From contig WBXK01000009.1 in assembly GCA_008933055.1 (NCBI GenBank), positions 1-32,809 of the forward strand: a stretch of 32,809 nucleotides of DNA. Reading direction: 5' to 3'. The notes under the pieces are model-generated. The model was given only the letters and a program-made list of their open reading frames with translations, made no database searches and was not told where the DNA came from. Shown here one piece after another: positions 1-10,920 of the stretch. Positions within the stretch are counted from its first letter, which is position 1; every line of letters begins with the position of its first letter. This stretch comes from Verrucomicrobiota bacterium (GTDB lineage Bacteria; Verrucomicrobiota; Verrucomicrobiia; Limisphaerales; JADLHS01). The position numbers were made by a program, and so were the translations under genes.

Positions 1-93
1 GGTCAGCAAAGCCAGCAACAAGGACGCGAACGTCGACACCATCACGATCATTGTCAGTTTGCCCCGTATGGAATAATTGCTGATTTCCTTCAT
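1..93 (-). CDS. N-terminus of a membrane sensor protein, probably a histidine kinase (partial)
   Basis: An ATG at 93 on the minus strand opens a frame of 31 codons that runs off the left edge. It begins MKEISNYSIRGKLTMIVM and continues into a hydrophobic stretch (VSTFASLLLALL). A short N-terminus with the motif S-I-R-x-K-L-T followed directly by a membrane helix is typical of sensor histidine kinases with a periplasmic CHASE8-type domain. The start is preceded by a purine-rich GGGGGCGAG that can act as ribosome binding site. Only the first helix is visible, so a methyl-accepting or diguanylate cyclase sensor is also possible. Confidence 0.5.
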   Translation of the reverse strand, partial: MKEISNYSIRGKLTMIVMVSTFASLLLALLT

Positions 94-335
94 CTCGCCC
101 CCGTCTCTGATTTCCCCACAATTAATTCGGTTTCAGCGCAAAACTTTCCTTCGACAAAGGCGTTAAATTCCTCCATTGACAGAATCAAAGACAAGCACCT
201 CGAGAGCATGTTCGGAAAATGGTCATACGTCGGCTTCCAAAGGTTCATTCAACCCATGTTTAGCAGTTTCCAAACCACAAACCGAGGATTCACGAAAGAT
301 CATCTAGCGAGGCAACTGATCGCACTTCTACAAAA

Positions 336-370
336 GCTAAAAAGGCGCTCCAGTTTCCTGAAGCGCCTTT
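336..370 (-). terminator. Rho-independent terminator of the rpoBC operon
   Basis: On the minus strand, 19 bases after the rpoC stop codon, AAAGGCGCT (370-362) pairs perfectly with AGCGCCTTT (349-341) across a 12-base loop and is followed by a T-rich run. This closes the long operon. The remaining bases between 94 and 335 hold no gene I can support. Confidence 0.85.
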
Positions 371-389
371 CATGAATTCTATCTGCCGA

Positions 390-3300
390 TCACGCGATAA
401 GCGGATTGGCCTCCTCGTCGGATTCTTCCGCCACGGGTTCTTCTTTATCAATCTCCACAAGCGCATCAATCTCAACCTTGCGGTAATGATCGAAGCCAGA
501 TCCTGCGGGGATGATGTGCCCCATGATTACGTTCTCCTTGAAGCCACGAAGCGAATCAATCTTCGAACGAGTTGCGGCTTCTGTGAGGACGCGGGTGGTG
601 TCTTGGAAGCTCGCAGCACTGAGGAACGACTCCGTTTCGAGTGACGCCTTCGTGATACCGAGCAATACAGGAGAAGCTTCGGCGGGTTTGCCACCCATCT
701 TCTCGACGCGTTCATTCTCGCCTTCGAATTCCAGCTTCTCGACCTGTTCGCCCCAGAGGAACTGGGTGTCGCCGGGTTCAGTGATGCGAACCTTGCGAAG
801 CATCTGACGCACGATGATCTCAATGTGCTTGTCGTTGATCGTCACACCTTGCAGACGATAAACTTCCTGCACTTCGTTGACCAAGTGTTCCTGCAATTCC
901 TGCGGTCCGCAAACATCGAGGATTTCGTGTGGGTCCATCGGACCTTCGGTCAATTGTTGACCTTTTTTCACGAAATCGCCCTTGAAGACGATGACGTGCT
1001 TACCAATCGCGATTAGATGTTCCTCTTCGAGTTGAGTTACCGGGTCCTTGATGAGAATGCAACGCTTGCCGCGCACACTCGCGCCGAAGTCCACCGCTCC
1101 GTCAATCTTGGAGATCTCAGACGCGTCTTTCGGGCGACGCGCTTCAAACAACTCAGCCACACGCGGCAGACCGCCGGTGATGTCTTTCGTCTTCGATTGC
1201 TTACGCGGCGTCTTGGCCATCAATGTTCCAGCGACAATCTTATCGCCGGAGTTCACAACGATGTGAGCGCCGGACGGAATTGGATAGCTGGCGATCGGCT
1301 CACCCTTGTCATCGCTGATGATGATCTGCGGGTGCAAGTCCTCCTTGTGGTCAATGATGACCATGGCTTCCTGCTGGGTCGCATCGTCCACTTCCTGCTT
1401 CATCGTCACGCCTTCGATGATGTCGTGGAACTTCACATGTCCGGCTTTCTCAGAGAGAATCGGCACGTTATACGGATCCCATTGGATGAAGGTTTCGCCC
1501 TTCTTAACCTTGCCGTTCTCGGACACAGTGATGACCGCGCCGATGACTACGGTATGATTTTCAAGTTCGCGACCGTCGTCTCCATGAATGGAGACGTTAC
1601 CGTTCTTGTTTAGAACGATGTTGCTGCCATCTTCCAGCTTTACGAGACGTAGGTCGTTGTAACGAATCGTGCCATCGAACTTTGCCTTGATCTGCGGAAT
1701 CTTGAATTGCGCAGCAGCAGTGCCCCCGATGTGGAACGTACGCATCGTGAGCTGCGTTCCGGGTTCACCGATGGACTGAGCCGCGATGATGCCGACGGCT
1801 TCACCAAGCTTAACCGAGCCGCCCGTGGCAAGATTACGACCATAGCAAACTGCACAGCAACCCTGCTTGGATTCGCAAGTGAGCACGGACCGAATCTTGA
1901 CCTTCTCAATGCCAGTGGCATTGAGCGCTTTGGATTTGAGTTCGTCGAATTCTTCGTTCGCGCGGATGACGAATGCCTTCGGATTGGACGGGTCGTGGAT
2001 ATCTTCGCATGAGCAACGACCATCAACGCGGTCACCGACTTTGACGACTTCGTCTTCGCCTTCGTAAATCGCCTGCACCCAGATGCCGTTGGTGGTGCCG
2101 CAATCCGCCTCGCGGATGATCACGTCTTGAGCCACGTCAACGAGCTTGCGGGTCATGTAACCGGAGTCCGCAGTCTTGAGCGCCGTATCGGCCAGCCCTT
2201 TACGCGCACCGTGCGTCGAGATGAAATATTCCAAAACCGTGAGACCTTCACGGAAGTTTGCGAGAATCGGCTTCTCGATGATGTCGCCGGAGGGCTTGGC
2301 CATAAGACCACGCACACCTGCGAGCTGACGAACCTGTTGGCGGTTACCACGAGCCCCAGAGTCCACCATGAGATAAACTGGGTTGAACTCTTTCTTGCCC
2401 TGGTTCGTTTCCAGAGTCTTGAACATGACGTTTGAAATCATGTCGGTAGCGTGAGTCCAGATATCAATGATCTTATTGTAGCGCTCGCCGGATGTGATGA
2501 TTCCCTTGCGATGTTGCTTCTCGACTTCCTTGATCTGCTCGAAGGCAAGATTGATTTCGTAATCCTTCTCCTTGGGAATGATCATATCGTCAATTCCGAT
2601 GGAGCAACCAGACCTGGTCGCTTCACGGAAGCCAAGTTCTTTCAACTTATCGAGCATGATGACGGTCTTCTCGTGACCCGCGTTCTTGTAACAACGCCAG
2701 ATTAGATCGCCGAGCTGAGTCTTGCCGGCGGCCTTGTTGAACAAACCAAGCTCGTCGGGCCAGATTTCGCTGAAGATGACACGACCGACAGTCGTGACGA
2801 TGACCTTGCTGGTCGCGTCGCCATACACGGTCTTGCGACCGATGTCAGGATTTGCGTAACGAATCCTGTCGTGCGTCTTGATCGCGCCATCGTCATGCGC
2901 AAAAACGACTTCCGATTTGGATCCAAACAACGGCAATTCTTTGAGGTCAGCGGGCAACGCTTTGCGCGGCTCGGCTGTTAGATAATAACAACCCAACGTG
3001 ATGTCCTGCGTGGGCGTGATGATCGGCTTGCCGGATGAGGGCGAGAAGATGTTATTCGTCGCCATCATGAGCAGACGAGCTTCCATCTGCGCTTCAACCG
3101 ACAGCGGAACGTGAACGGCCATCTGGTCACCGTCGAAGTCGGCATTGTAAGCAGTACAAACTAACGGATGAATGCGAATTGCTTCGCCTTCGATCAGCAT
3201 CGGCTCGAACGCTTGCACAGACAAGCGATGCAGCGTCGGGGCGCGGTTCAGGAGAACCGGATGACCCTTCGTGACTTCTTCGAGAATATCCCAAACCTCA

Positions 3301-4529
3301 GGGGTCTGGCGCTCAATCATCTTCTTAGCACTGCGGACAGTGTGCACGTAGCCAAGTTCTTTAAGGCGGCGGATAATGAATGGCTCGAACAAGACGAGCG
3401 CCATTTTCTTAGGCAGACCGCATTGGTTGAGCTTAAGTTCTGGTCCGATGACAATGACGGAACGACCCGAATAATCGACGCGTTTACCGAGCAAGTTCTG
3501 ACGGAAGCGACCGCTCTTGCCCTTGAGCATATCGCTCAAAGATTTCAAAGCGCGATTTCCCGCACCCGTGACAGCACGACCATGACGACCGTTGTCGAAC
3601 AACGCGTCCACGGCTTCCTGCAACATGCGCTTTTCGTTGCGGATGATGACTTCAGGCGTTTTGAGTGCGAGTAAGTTTTTGAGACGGTTATTTCGGTTTA
3701 TGACCCGGCGATAAAGGTCGTTTAAGTCAGACGTCGCAAAGCGTCCACCTTCGAGCGGCACCAACGGACGCAAGTCCGGCGGGATAACCGGCAGCACAGT
3801 GAGAATCATCCACTCCGGACGGCTCTTCGATGAATGCAGCCCTTGAAGCAGCTTGATGCGTTTGGCGATTTTCTTGCGAATTTGCTTGCTCTTGGTTTCA
3901 GTCATGCCGATCTGCAAATCTTCCACCTGCTTCATCAGGTCGACTTTGGAGAGCGCTTCACGCACAGCTTCCGCACCCATCTTGGCGACGAATGCCTCTG
4001 CGCCATAAGTTTCCTTAGCTTCGCGACATTCATGTTCGCTCAACAACTGATTCAATTTCAGCGGCGTGTTACCCGGATCGATCACGAGATAATCCTCGTA
4101 ATAAATTACGCGTTCCAAATGGCGTGCGGTCATGTCAAGACCAAGACCAATGCGGGACGGCATGCACTTGAAGAACCAAATGTGGCACGTTGGCACAGCG
4201 AGTTCGATGTGCCCCATGCGCTCGCGACGAACGCGAGCGAGAGTCACTTCAACGCCGCAACGATCGCAGACTACGCCACGATGTTTGATGCGTTTATACT
4301 TGCCGCACGAACACTCCCAGTCCTTGACAGGACCGAAGATGCGTTCGCAGAACAAGCCTCCTTTTTCGGGCTTGAACGTTCGGTAGTTAATAGTTTCAGG
4401 GTTCTTGACTTCGCCCTTGGACCAGGAGCGGATCGCGTCGGGTGATGCCACAGTGATCCCGATGTAGTCAACTTGGTTGACTTTTTCGAGGCCGAGCAAC
4501 TCGCGGGCGTTTTCTTTGGAATGAGTCAT
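390..4529 (-). CDS. rpoC: DNA-directed RNA polymerase subunit beta'
   Basis: The largest subunit of RNA polymerase, carrying the catalytic magnesium. The ATG at 4529 gives 1379 residues; the open frame continues upstream into rpoB, but that extension is not conserved, and [16 protein letters not shown] is a typical RpoC start. The N-terminal zinc site is visible as C73, C75, C88 and C91. The catalytic loop NADFDGDQM lies at 462-470 with D464, D466 and D468. Further on come the second cysteine cluster (CxxC motifs around [11 protein letters not shown]) and the bridge-helix/trigger-loop region with [20 protein letters not shown]. The gene follows rpoB after 31 bases and precedes the operon terminator. 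Confidence 0.98.
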   Translation of the reverse strand: MTHSKENARELLGLEKVNQVDYIGITVASPDAIRSWSKGEVKNPETINYRTFKPEKGGLFCERIFGPVKDWECSCGKYKRIKHRGVVCDRCGVEVTLARVRRERMGHIELAVPTCHIWFFKCMPSRIGLGLDMTARHLERVIYYEDYLVIDPGNTPLKLNQLLSEHECREAKETYGAEAFVAKMGAEAVREALSKVDLMKQVEDLQIGMTETKSKQIRKKIAKRIKLLQGLHSSKSRPEWMILTVLPVIPPDLRPLVPLEGGRFATSDLNDLYRRVINRNNRLKNLLALKTPEVIIRNEKRMLQEAVDALFDNGRHGRAVTGAGNRALKSLSDMLKGKSGRFRQNLLGKRVDYSGRSVIVIGPELKLNQCGLPKKMALVLFEPFIIRRLKELGYVHTVRSAKKMIERQTPEVWDILEEVTKGHPVLLNRAPTLHRLSVQAFEPMLIEGEAIRIHPLVCTAYNADFDGDQMAVHVPLSVEAQMEARLLMMATNNIFSPSSGKPIITPTQDITLGCYYLTAEPRKALPADLKELPLFGSKSEVVFAHDDGAIKTHDRIRYANPDIGRKTVYGDATSKVIVTTVGRVIFSEIWPDELGLFNKAAGKTQLGDLIWRCYKNAGHEKTVIMLDKLKELGFREATRSGCSIGIDDMIIPKEKDYEINLAFEQIKEVEKQHRKGIITSGERYNKIIDIWTHATDMISNVMFKTLETNQGKKEFNPVYLMVDSGARGNRQQVRQLAGVRGLMAKPSGDIIEKPILANFREGLTVLEYFISTHGARKGLADTALKTADSGYMTRKLVDVAQDVIIREADCGTTNGIWVQAIYEGEDEVVKVGDRVDGRCSCEDIHDPSNPKAFVIRANEEFDELKSKALNATGIEKVKIRSVLTCESKQGCCAVCYGRNLATGGSVKLGEAVGIIAAQSIGEPGTQLTMRTFHIGGTAAAQFKIPQIKAKFDGTIRYNDLRLVKLEDGSNIVLNKNGNVSIHGDDGRELENHTVVIGAVITVSENGKVKKGETFIQWDPYNVPILSEKAGHVKFHDIIEGVTMKQEVDDATQQEAMVIIDHKEDLHPQIIISDDKGEPIASYPIPSGAHIVVNSGDKIVAGTLMAKTPRKQSKTKDITGGLPRVAELFEARRPKDASEISKIDGAVDFGASVRGKRCILIKDPVTQLEEEHLIAIGKHVIVFKGDFVKKGQQLTEGPMDPHEILDVCGPQELQEHLVNEVQEVYRLQGVTINDKHIEIIVRQMLRKVRITEPGDTQFLWGEQVEKLEFEGENERVEKMGGKPAEASPVLLGITKASLETESFLSAASFQDTTRVLTEAATRSKIDSLRGFKENVIMGHIIPAGSGFDHYRKVEIDALVEIDKEEPVAEESDEEANPLIA

Positions 4530-4560
4530 AGGCTTTTCAGCAATTCGTTGAATGGTTGAG

Positions 4561-7500
4561 TTAGACGGCAGCCAGAACAGCTGTCGCATTTTCCGCCGGT
4601 TGATCCACAGGATTGGAGTAGCCGACTTTAACATCAAGGCAAAGGGATTGCATTTCCTTGACCAAGACGTTGAACGATTCGGGGATGCCCGCTTCCAGAG
4701 AATTATCACCTTTGACAATGCTCTCGTAGATGCGCGTGCGGCCTTGAACGTCGTCGGATTTCACGGTCAGGAGTTCCTGCAACGTGTAAGCCGCTCCGTA
4801 GGCTTCCATCGCCCACACTTCCATTTCGCCGAAGCGCTGACCGCCGTACTGCGCTTTGCCTCCAAGCGGTTGCTGGGTGACGAGCGAGTAGGGTCCGACT
4901 GCGCGGGCGTGAATTTTGTCCGCAACCAAATGTCCCAGTTTCATCATGTAGATGTAACCGACGACGATTTCCTGATCGAACTTCTCGCCAGTGCGGCCGT
5001 CGAAGAGATGCGTCTTTCCGTTCTCGCCCACGAGAACCACTTCGCCTGCATCCGTCTGAACTTTGCCTGCTTCTTCCAGATACTTGCGGATCGCCTTCTC
5101 TTTGATGCCGTCGAATACCGGGGTCGCATACTTGAGTCCGAGAATCTTCGCCGCCCAGCCCAAGTGAGTTTCCAACACCTGACCGACATTCATACGTGAA
5201 GGCACGCCAAGCGGATTCAAAACGATGTCCACAGGAGTTCCATCCGCGAGATGCGGCATATCTTCCTCGGCAACGATTTTGGCGACCACGCCCTTGTTAC
5301 CGTGACGCCCGGCCATCTTGTCACCGACCGAAAGCTTGCGCTTTGAGGCCACAAAGACTTTGACGGACTTGACGATGCCGCTGTCCGTGCCTTCTCCGGC
5401 TTCGGCGCGTTCGGCTTCTTCGTCAAACTGCATCTGGATGTCATCGAACTTTTTCTTAAACTGTCCGATGATTTCGTTGATCTTGTTGCGAATCGGTGAC
5501 GGATCAATCTCGATCCGATCATAAACTTCAGCGAGCTTCCGCAACAATGTCTTAGTGATCTTGCGATTGGCCGGGATGATGATCTCGCCAGTTTCGCTAT
5601 TTACCACGTCGAGCGGAATTTTTTCGCCAAGCAAGATATTGCTCAACGCTTCCGTCAATTGATCACGCAGTTCTTCGGTCTTTTTCTTGTGATCTTCTTC
5701 GATTGCTTTGAGCTGACGCTTGCCTTCGGTGGCTGTCTCTTTCCGTTCGCCGTCCTTCTTGGCGGACACTTTGACATCCATAACGATGCCGTAGGTGCCG
5801 GAAGGAACTTTAAGTGAGGTGTCCTTCACGTCCGCCGCCTTTTCACCAAAGATGGCTCGGAGCAAACGCTCTTCCGGCGCGAGTTCGGTTTCAGATTTGG
5901 GCGTGATTTTGCCGACAAGAATGTCGCCGGGCTTGACTTCTGCGCCTATGCGAATGACGCCGTCGGCGCTGAGGTTCTTCAAGGCTTCTTCGCCGAGGTT
6001 CGGGATGTCGCGAGTGATTTCTTCAGGTCCGAGCTTCGTGTCGCGTGCGGCAACCTCAAACTCGTCAATGTGAATGCTCGTGAAGATGTCATCTTTGACA
6101 ATCTTACGGCTGATGAGTATCGCGTCCTCGAAGTTGTAACCGTTCCAAGGCATGAAAGCGACAAGCGCATTGCGACCGAGCGCAAGCTCGCCGTTCTGAG
6201 TGCAAGGACCGTCAGCGATCACTTGCCCCTTCTTGATACTCTCACCTTTGTGGACGAGAATTTTCTGGTTGATGCAAGTCGCCGCATTTGAACGCATGAA
6301 CTTACGGATCTCGTAAACCCAGACGCCCTTCTCCGGCTCATGTTTGATCTTCTTCTTCGTCTCCGGTAGTTTTCCGTCTTCAGTGATGATGACGTGGCTG
6401 CCGGTGATGGAAGCAACTTTGCCCGCTTCTTCGGCTACGACTACAGCACGAGAGTCGCGTGCGACTCGATCTTCAATGCCAGTGGCCACAAACGGCGCTT
6501 CGGTGACGAGCAACGGCACTGCTTGGCGTTGCATGTTAGAACCCATCAACGCTCGGTTCGCGTCGTCGTGTTCCAGGAACGGAATCAGCGAGGCAGCAAT
6601 CGAGACGAGCTGCTTAGGCGAAACATCCATGTAATCAACCTTCTTGGGTTCGACGTCCAAGAAGTCTCCACGGCAACGGCAAGAAACTCGATCACTCGTG
6701 AAATGACCTTTGTCGTCAATCGTCGCATTCGCCTGAGCTACGATGTATTGCTCTTCGCGATCCGCCGTGAGGTAATCAAGATGATTCGTCACGCGACCAT
6801 TTTCGCACTTGCGATACGGGGTTTCTAGGAATCCGAAGTCGTTGATGCGTGCAAATGTAGCAAGCGACGCGATCAGGCCGATGTTTGGCCCTTCCGGTGT
6901 TTCCACCGGACAGATACGACCATAATGCGAAGGATGAACGTCACGAACTTCAAATCCTGCGCGATCTCGTGAAAGACCGCCCGGTCCGAGAGCAGACAGG
7001 CGACGCTTGTGCGTCAACTCTGCCAACGGATTGATTTGGTCCATGAACTGACTCAGCTGTGAACGACCAAAGAAGTCGCGGATCACGGCCGAGAGCGCCT
7101 TCGGATTGATGAGCTTTTGCGGCGTCATCTGTTCGACGGATTGATCGAACAGCGTCATCCGTTCTTTGACGAGACGTTCCGTACGAGCAAGACCGACGCG
7201 GCATTGGTTGGCGAGCAATTCTCCCACAGTACGGATGCGGCGGCTGCCCAAGTGATCAATATCGTCCAGAGAACCTTCACCCTTCTTCAGCTTGAGCAAG
7301 TACTTCGTCGCCTCGACCAAGTCTTCCTTTGTGAGAATGCGGGACTCGTTTTTGTTCGGGAGCGATAGTTTCTGGTTGATCTTGTAACGACCGACGCGAC
7401 CTAGATCATAACGCTTGGCATCAAAGAACAAACGTTTGATGAGTGCCTTGGCGTTTGCTGCTGTGGGGGGATCCCCAGGCCGGAGGCGGCGATAAATATC

Positions 7501-8457
7501 TTTCAAAGCCTCCTCTTCGTTCTTGGCCGGATCCTTCTTCATGCACTTGATGATGATTCCATCATCAACAGTGGTATCAACGACCTTGATATGCTTAACG
7601 CCGAGTTCGGCGATCTGCTTGATCACAGCCTTGGACAACGGCTCGAACGCGCGCGCGACGACGAGTCCTTTCTCTTCGTCCGTGGCGTCCTGGATCAAAA
7701 CTTTGTTCTGCAAATCCTCGAGTTTCTCAGCTTCTTTGATCGTGAGCTCTTCCACGCCGTAGAACAGCTTCAAGATTTCCTCGTCGCTGCCGCGATGTTT
7801 GTCAGCATCCTTCTTGGACTTCTCTCCGTCGCCTTCGAGGAAAGCCAGAGCGCGGAACAGAGTGGTTGTCAGAAATTTGCGTCGGCGTTTTTTGCGGTCG
7901 AGATAGACGTAGAGCAAATCGCTCGTGTCGAACTGTGCTTCATACCATGAGCCACGATCCGGGATGACACGGAAGCTATGGAGCGTTTTGCCATTCGGAT
8001 GCTGGGTGGCCTCAAAGGCGATGCCAGGGGAGCGATGCAATTGCGAAACAATGACGCGCTCCGCACCGTTGATGCAGAACGTTCCTTGCGGCGTCATGAG
8101 CGGAAGTTCGCCCATGAAAACTTTTTCTTCCTTGCTGCCTTTCTCGTCTTTGAGAAGGAAGGTTACGTAAAGCGGCGCCCCATAGGTCAGGCCTTCGCGC
8201 AAGCATTCGAGCCAGTCAATTTTGGGTTCGCCGATTTCATAGGAGTGGAAATCCAGAACGACCTTACCATCATAGCTTTCGATTGGGAACACCTCAGTGA
8301 AAACGGCTTGCATGCCGGTGTTCTTGCGCTTGGATTGCGGCATGTCCGCTTGGAGGAATTCCTTATACGACGTGGTTTGGAGTTCGATCAGGTTCGGCGG
8401 TGCGATGATCTCCTTAATCTTGCCGAAGTTGATACGTTCAGTGGCTCGGGATGGCAT
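4561..8457 (-). CDS. rpoB: DNA-directed RNA polymerase subunit beta
   Basis: The second-largest subunit of RNA polymerase, 1298 residues, full length for the family. The rifampicin pocket is recognisable at 463-490 ([12 protein letters not shown], then THKRRLSAL), with D473, H483 and S488 matching the residues of sensitive enzymes. Residue 475 is Ile where E. coli has Asn. The motifs [11 protein letters not shown] and the C-terminal [19 protein letters not shown] are present. A charged, coiled-coil-like stretch ([11 protein letters not shown]-like, DNA about 5650-5720) occupies a variable insertion site. The ATG at 8457 lies 19 bases from a hairpin and 212 bases after rplL, a long spacer that carries regulatory RNA structures. 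Confidence 0.98.
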   Translation of the reverse strand: MPSRATERINFGKIKEIIAPPNLIELQTTSYKEFLQADMPQSKRKNTGMQAVFTEVFPIESYDGKVVLDFHSYEIGEPKIDWLECLREGLTYGAPLYVTFLLKDEKGSKEEKVFMGELPLMTPQGTFCINGAERVIVSQLHRSPGIAFEATQHPNGKTLHSFRVIPDRGSWYEAQFDTSDLLYVYLDRKKRRRKFLTTTLFRALAFLEGDGEKSKKDADKHRGSDEEILKLFYGVEELTIKEAEKLEDLQNKVLIQDATDEEKGLVVARAFEPLSKAVIKQIAELGVKHIKVVDTTVDDGIIIKCMKKDPAKNEEEALKDIYRRLRPGDPPTAANAKALIKRLFFDAKRYDLGRVGRYKINQKLSLPNKNESRILTKEDLVEATKYLLKLKKGEGSLDDIDHLGSRRIRTVGELLANQCRVGLARTERLVKERMTLFDQSVEQMTPQKLINPKALSAVIRDFFGRSQLSQFMDQINPLAELTHKRRLSALGPGGLSRDRAGFEVRDVHPSHYGRICPVETPEGPNIGLIASLATFARINDFGFLETPYRKCENGRVTNHLDYLTADREEQYIVAQANATIDDKGHFTSDRVSCRCRGDFLDVEPKKVDYMDVSPKQLVSIAASLIPFLEHDDANRALMGSNMQRQAVPLLVTEAPFVATGIEDRVARDSRAVVVAEEAGKVASITGSHVIITEDGKLPETKKKIKHEPEKGVWVYEIRKFMRSNAATCINQKILVHKGESIKKGQVIADGPCTQNGELALGRNALVAFMPWNGYNFEDAILISRKIVKDDIFTSIHIDEFEVAARDTKLGPEEITRDIPNLGEEALKNLSADGVIRIGAEVKPGDILVGKITPKSETELAPEERLLRAIFGEKAADVKDTSLKVPSGTYGIVMDVKVSAKKDGERKETATEGKRQLKAIEEDHKKKTEELRDQLTEALSNILLGEKIPLDVVNSETGEIIIPANRKITKTLLRKLAEVYDRIEIDPSPIRNKINEIIGQFKKKFDDIQMQFDEEAERAEAGEGTDSGIVKSVKVFVASKRKLSVGDKMAGRHGNKGVVAKIVAEEDMPHLADGTPVDIVLNPLGVPSRMNVGQVLETHLGWAAKILGLKYATPVFDGIKEKAIRKYLEEAGKVQTDAGEVVLVGENGKTHLFDGRTGEKFDQEIVVGYIYMMKLGHLVADKIHARAVGPYSLVTQQPLGGKAQYGGQRFGEMEVWAMEAYGAAYTLQELLTVKSDDVQGRTRIYESIVKGDNSLEAGIPESFNVLVKEMQSLCLDVKVGYSNPVDQPAENATAVLAAV

Positions 8458-8475
8458 TTGGACCTTTTTCTACTT

Positions 8476-8495
8476 GTCCGATCTCAGGATCGGAC
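8476..8495 (-). promoter_or_regulatory. Hairpin in the rpoB leader
   Basis: GTCCGATC and GATCGGAC form a perfect 8-bp stem with a 4-base loop, ending 19 bases before the rpoB start codon. On the minus strand it is followed by CAAGTAGAAAAAGG, not by a T-run, so it is not a terminator for this operon. The T-run lies on the plus-strand side. It may shape translation initiation or stabilise the rpoB message. Confidence 0.55.
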
Positions 8496-8625
8496 GGTTT
8501 TTTCTAAAAACGACACAAGGCAAGTGCGCGACGTTCAATCGCAAACTTGCCATACTGACGGATTCCGGGGTTTGTCGGAATCCTGCTTTGAAACGACTTG
8601 AAACAAATCTGGATATGGCGAAAGC

Positions 8626-8653
8626 GGGGCGACATCTTTTCAGACGTCGCCCC
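8626..8653 (-). promoter_or_regulatory. Long hairpin between rplL and rpoB (candidate attenuator or RNase III site)
   Basis: Seventeen bases after the rplL stop, the minus-strand RNA can fold GGGGCGACGTCT against AGATGTCGCCCC, a 12-bp stem with one G-T pair closed by a GAAA loop. No T-run follows. In E. coli the same junction carries an attenuator and an RNase III site that set the ratio of L7/L12 to RNA polymerase; a similar role here is inferred from position. Confidence 0.65.
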
Positions 8654-8669
8654 GAAATATCGGTACGGG

Positions 8670-9053
8670 TTACTTGACTTCAACTTTTGCGCCAGCTTCT
8701 TCAAGTTTCTTCTTGGCGGCTTCGGAATCGGCCTTGTTCGCACCTTCCAAGAGGGACTTGGGAGCTCCTTCAACCAAAGCCTTGGCTTCAGCGAGGCCGA
8801 GACCGGCCTTCACTTCACGCACGGCCTTGATGACGGCAATCTTCTTATCCGCAGGAACTGAAGCGATGATCACGTCGAACGTGTCCTTCACTTCAGCAGG
8901 AGCAGCGGCACCAGCACCACCAACGGCGGCAGCTGCGGCAGCAGGAGCGGCGGCAGTCACGCCCCACTTCTCTTCCAGTTTCTTGACCAGGTCAGCGGCT
9001 TCGATGATGGTCAATTTGCTCAATTCTTCTACAATGTTTGCGATGTCTGCCAT
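8670..9053 (-). CDS. rplL: 50S ribosomal protein L7/L12
   Basis: The stalk protein that recruits translation factors to the ribosome. The ATG at 9053 gives 127 residues, the usual length. It shows the N-terminal dimerisation domain ([19 protein letters not shown]), an Ala/Gly-rich hinge at about 34-52 and the conserved C-terminal domain ending [14 protein letters not shown], with the factor-binding helix around [17 protein letters not shown] 15-codon upstream extension to another start is possible but not conserved. It lies 141 bases after rplJ, a spacer with its own hairpin, and 212 bases before rpoB. Confidence 0.97.
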   Translation of the reverse strand: MADIANIVEELSKLTIIEAADLVKKLEEKWGVTAAAPAAAAAAVGGAGAAAPAEVKDTFDVIIASVPADKKIAVIKAVREVKAGLGLAEAKALVEGAPKSLLEGANKADSEAAKKKLEEAGAKVEVK

Positions 9054-9109
9054 AACTTTACTTTGCTTTCTATTCGTCTCGTCGTCATCCGTAGCCACCG
9101 ATGTTTTGA

Positions 9110-9127
9110 CCCCGAAAGCATTCGGGG
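9110..9127 (-). promoter_or_regulatory. Hairpin between rplJ and rplL
   Basis: CCCCGAA and TTCGGGG form a perfect 7-bp stem with a 4-base loop in the 141-base rplJ-rplL spacer, about 57 bases before rplL. The adjoining 12-mer TTCGGGGCGACG (9121-9132, plus strand) recurs in opposite orientation in the rplL-rpoB hairpin. This suggests a shared element, or paired processing sites flanking rplL. Confidence 0.5.
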
Positions 9128-9194
9128 CGACGATTTACTGTTGTTGTTTGTTAAATCCCGCCGATGGCTAACCGTCGGGTAATTGTTTTGTGTC

Positions 9195-9707
9195 TTACGC
9201 GGGCAACTCAGACTTCGCCTTGATCACGCGGGCGAGTTGTGACGCCGGAGTATTGAGCAAGACAGCCAGCTTGGTAGCCGGCGCGTTGATGACGCCTAGG
9301 ATTTTGCTACGCAGAACTTCGATGCTCGGCAGATCTGCTAGCGTCATAAGGTCGGCCTTTTCCATCCGGTTATTGTTCAGATAACCGAATTTTATTTTGA
9401 GCTTGTCGTTGTCGGCGGCGAAGCTTTTTAGAGACTTCGCAGCGGCAGAAACATCCTTCTGGCCGGTGACAACTGCGATTTGTCCGGTCAGCGTGTCAGC
9501 CAGATCTGCGACGCCCGCCTCTTTCGCGGCAACGCGGAAAATGGAGTTTTTAACGACGTGCACTTCTGCGCCAGTCTTATTCAGACTTTTGCGAAGCGTC
9601 GTGAAATGATCAACCTTCAGTCCGGTGTAGCCGACGACGATAAAGAACGGTGATGCGTTCAGGCGACCGATGTATTCCTTAGTGAGAATCTGTTTTTCTA
9701 CGCGCAT
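9195..9707 (-). CDS. rplJ: 50S ribosomal protein L10
   Basis: The base of the ribosomal stalk, binding 23S rRNA and holding the L7/L12 dimers. It is 170 residues, typical length, starting MRVEKQILTKEYIGRL and carrying the conserved GLKVDHFTTLRKSLNKTGAEV and VKNSIFRVAAKE segments. The C-terminal helix that binds L7/L12 is present (TPASQLARVIKAK). It follows rplA after only 21 bases, so there is no room for a separate L10 leader outside rplA; any L10 autoregulatory site would have to lie inside the rplA gene. Confidence 0.97.
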   Translation of the reverse strand: MRVEKQILTKEYIGRLNASPFFIVVGYTGLKVDHFTTLRKSLNKTGAEVHVVKNSIFRVAAKEAGVADLADTLTGQIAVVTGQKDVSAAAKSLKSFAADNDKLKIKFGYLNNNRMEKADLMTLADLPSIEVLRSKILGVINAPATKLAVLLNTPASQLARVIKAKSELPA

Positions 9708-9728
9708 GAGTCAAATAGGTTGAAAGTT

Positions 9729-10418
9729 TTAGTTGGCGAATTCGCGAATATCCACGCGGACACCGGGACTCATCGTCGCGGAGATCGTGCAGCTCTTCAT
9801 GTACGAACCCTTGAGACTGATCGGCTTCGCTTTTGCGACGGCGTCAATGACAGCACGGGCATTCTCTTCGATTTGATTAGGCTGGAATGAAATCTTACCC
9901 ACAGCAACATGGATGTTTCCCGCCTTGTCGACTTTGAATTCAACGCGACCTGCTTTGACTTCCTTAACGGCCTTTGCAGTGTCGTCAGTCACCGTTCCAG
10001 TCTTGGGATTCGGCATGAGTCCCCGCGGTCCGAGGACCTTACCTAGCTTCCGGACTTCCACCATGGCCTCGGGCGTAGCCACGGCGACATCGAATTCTGA
10101 CCAACCGCTGACGCACTTGGCAATCATGTCTTCAAAGCCCACGAACTCAGCTCCGGCTGCTTTTGCTGAATCAGCCGCCGCACCTTTGGCAAAAACGAGA
10201 ACGCGAACAACCTTACCGCTGCCGTGCGGCAAGGGAACTGTTCCGCGAACCATCTGGTCGGATTGCTTCGGGTCCACTCCGAGGCGGAATGCCAAGTCAA
10301 TGCTTTCGTTGAACTTAGCTTTAGGAAACTTTGCGAGAACGCCCACGGCGTCCTTGAGCGCATACGCCTTGGATGCGTCCACTACTTCGAGTGCTTTTTT
10401 GAATCGTTTGCTTGACAT
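9729..10418 (-). CDS. rplA: 50S ribosomal protein L1
   Basis: The L1 stalk protein, which contacts 23S rRNA near the E site. The length of 229 residues is normal. Recognisable segments include MSSKRFKKALEVVDASKAY, VRGTVPLPHGSGKVVRVLVFA, the signature KLGKVLGPRGLMPNPKTGTV and the C-terminal KGSYMKSCTISATMSPGVRV. It lies 60 bases downstream of rplK; the gap holds a small hairpin (CTCGC/GCGAG, near 10443-10456). In many bacteria L1 represses rplK-rplA by binding its own leader. Confidence 0.98.
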   Translation of the reverse strand: MSSKRFKKALEVVDASKAYALKDAVGVLAKFPKAKFNESIDLAFRLGVDPKQSDQMVRGTVPLPHGSGKVVRVLVFAKGAAADSAKAAGAEFVGFEDMIAKCVSGWSEFDVAVATPEAMVEVRKLGKVLGPRGLMPNPKTGTVTDDTAKAVKEVKAGRVEFKVDKAGNIHVAVGKISFQPNQIEENARAVIDAVAKAKPISLKGSYMKSCTISATMSPGVRVDIREFAN

Positions 10419-10478
10419 GTTTATAAGCGGTTCATACGAGCCTCGCTACGGCGAGACTCTCCCACGTTTGTTTATTGA

Positions 10479-10904
10479 TTAACCGACAACTTCAATGCCC
10501 ATGCTGCGGGCCGTACCAGAGACAACGCGGAACGCTGCTTCGTCATTTGTGGCGTTCATGTCGCTCTTCTTCATTTTCACAATGTCCATCACCTGCTTGC
10601 GCGTCACCTTGCCAACCTTTTCTTTGTTAGGCACTTTTGAACCAGCTGTAATCCCTGCGGCTTTTTTGAGCAGCACTGACGCTGGAGGCGACTTGGTGAT
10701 GAAAGTAAATGACTTGTCCTGATATACCGTGATTACCACGGGAATGATGAGACCCGCGTCACCTTTGGTGGCTGCGTTAAATTCTTTGCAGAATCCCATT
10801 ATGTTCACGCCGTGCTGGCCGAGCGCCGGACCGACGGGCGGCGCAGGGTTGGCCTGACCAGCGGGAATCTGCAACTTGATGATGCCTGTTACTTTCTTTG
10901 CCAT
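10479..10904 (-). CDS. rplK: 50S ribosomal protein L11
   Basis: Ribosomal protein of the GTPase-associated centre and the target region for thiostrepton. It is 141 residues, exactly the common length. It shows the N-terminal proline-rich segment ([20 protein letters not shown]), the motif [11 protein letters not shown] and the RNA-binding C-terminal domain ([18 protein letters not shown], then [10 protein letters not shown]). An ATG at 10904 follows an A-rich leader. The 90-base gap from nusG carries interlocked inverted repeats. Confidence 0.98.
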   Translation of the reverse strand: MAKKVTGIIKLQIPAGQANPAPPVGPALGQHGVNIMGFCKEFNAATKGDAGLIIPVVITVYQDKSFTFITKSPPASVLLKKAAGITAGSKVPNKEKVGKVTRKQVMDIVKMKKSDMNATNDEAAFRVVSGTARSMGIEVVG

Positions 10905-10920
10905 AATAAAAATCTTTTAA

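Noticed and set aside
177-205. A TTGACA on the plus strand near 177 as a promoter
   Set aside because: No acceptable -10 box follows at 16-18 bases and no plus-strand gene lies downstream.
1017-1613. A 198-codon plus-strand frame opposite rpoC
   Set aside because: It mirrors conserved rpoC sequence and shows no independent motif.
4530-4718. A 63-residue N-terminal extension of rpoC
   Set aside because: It overlaps the end of rpoB in another frame and is not like any RpoC N-terminus; the ATG at 4529 fits the family.
8476-8510. A terminator reading on the plus strand (hairpin plus T-run) upstream of rpoB
   Set aside because: No plus-strand gene lies before it to terminate, so it is treated as a leader hairpin of rpoB instead.
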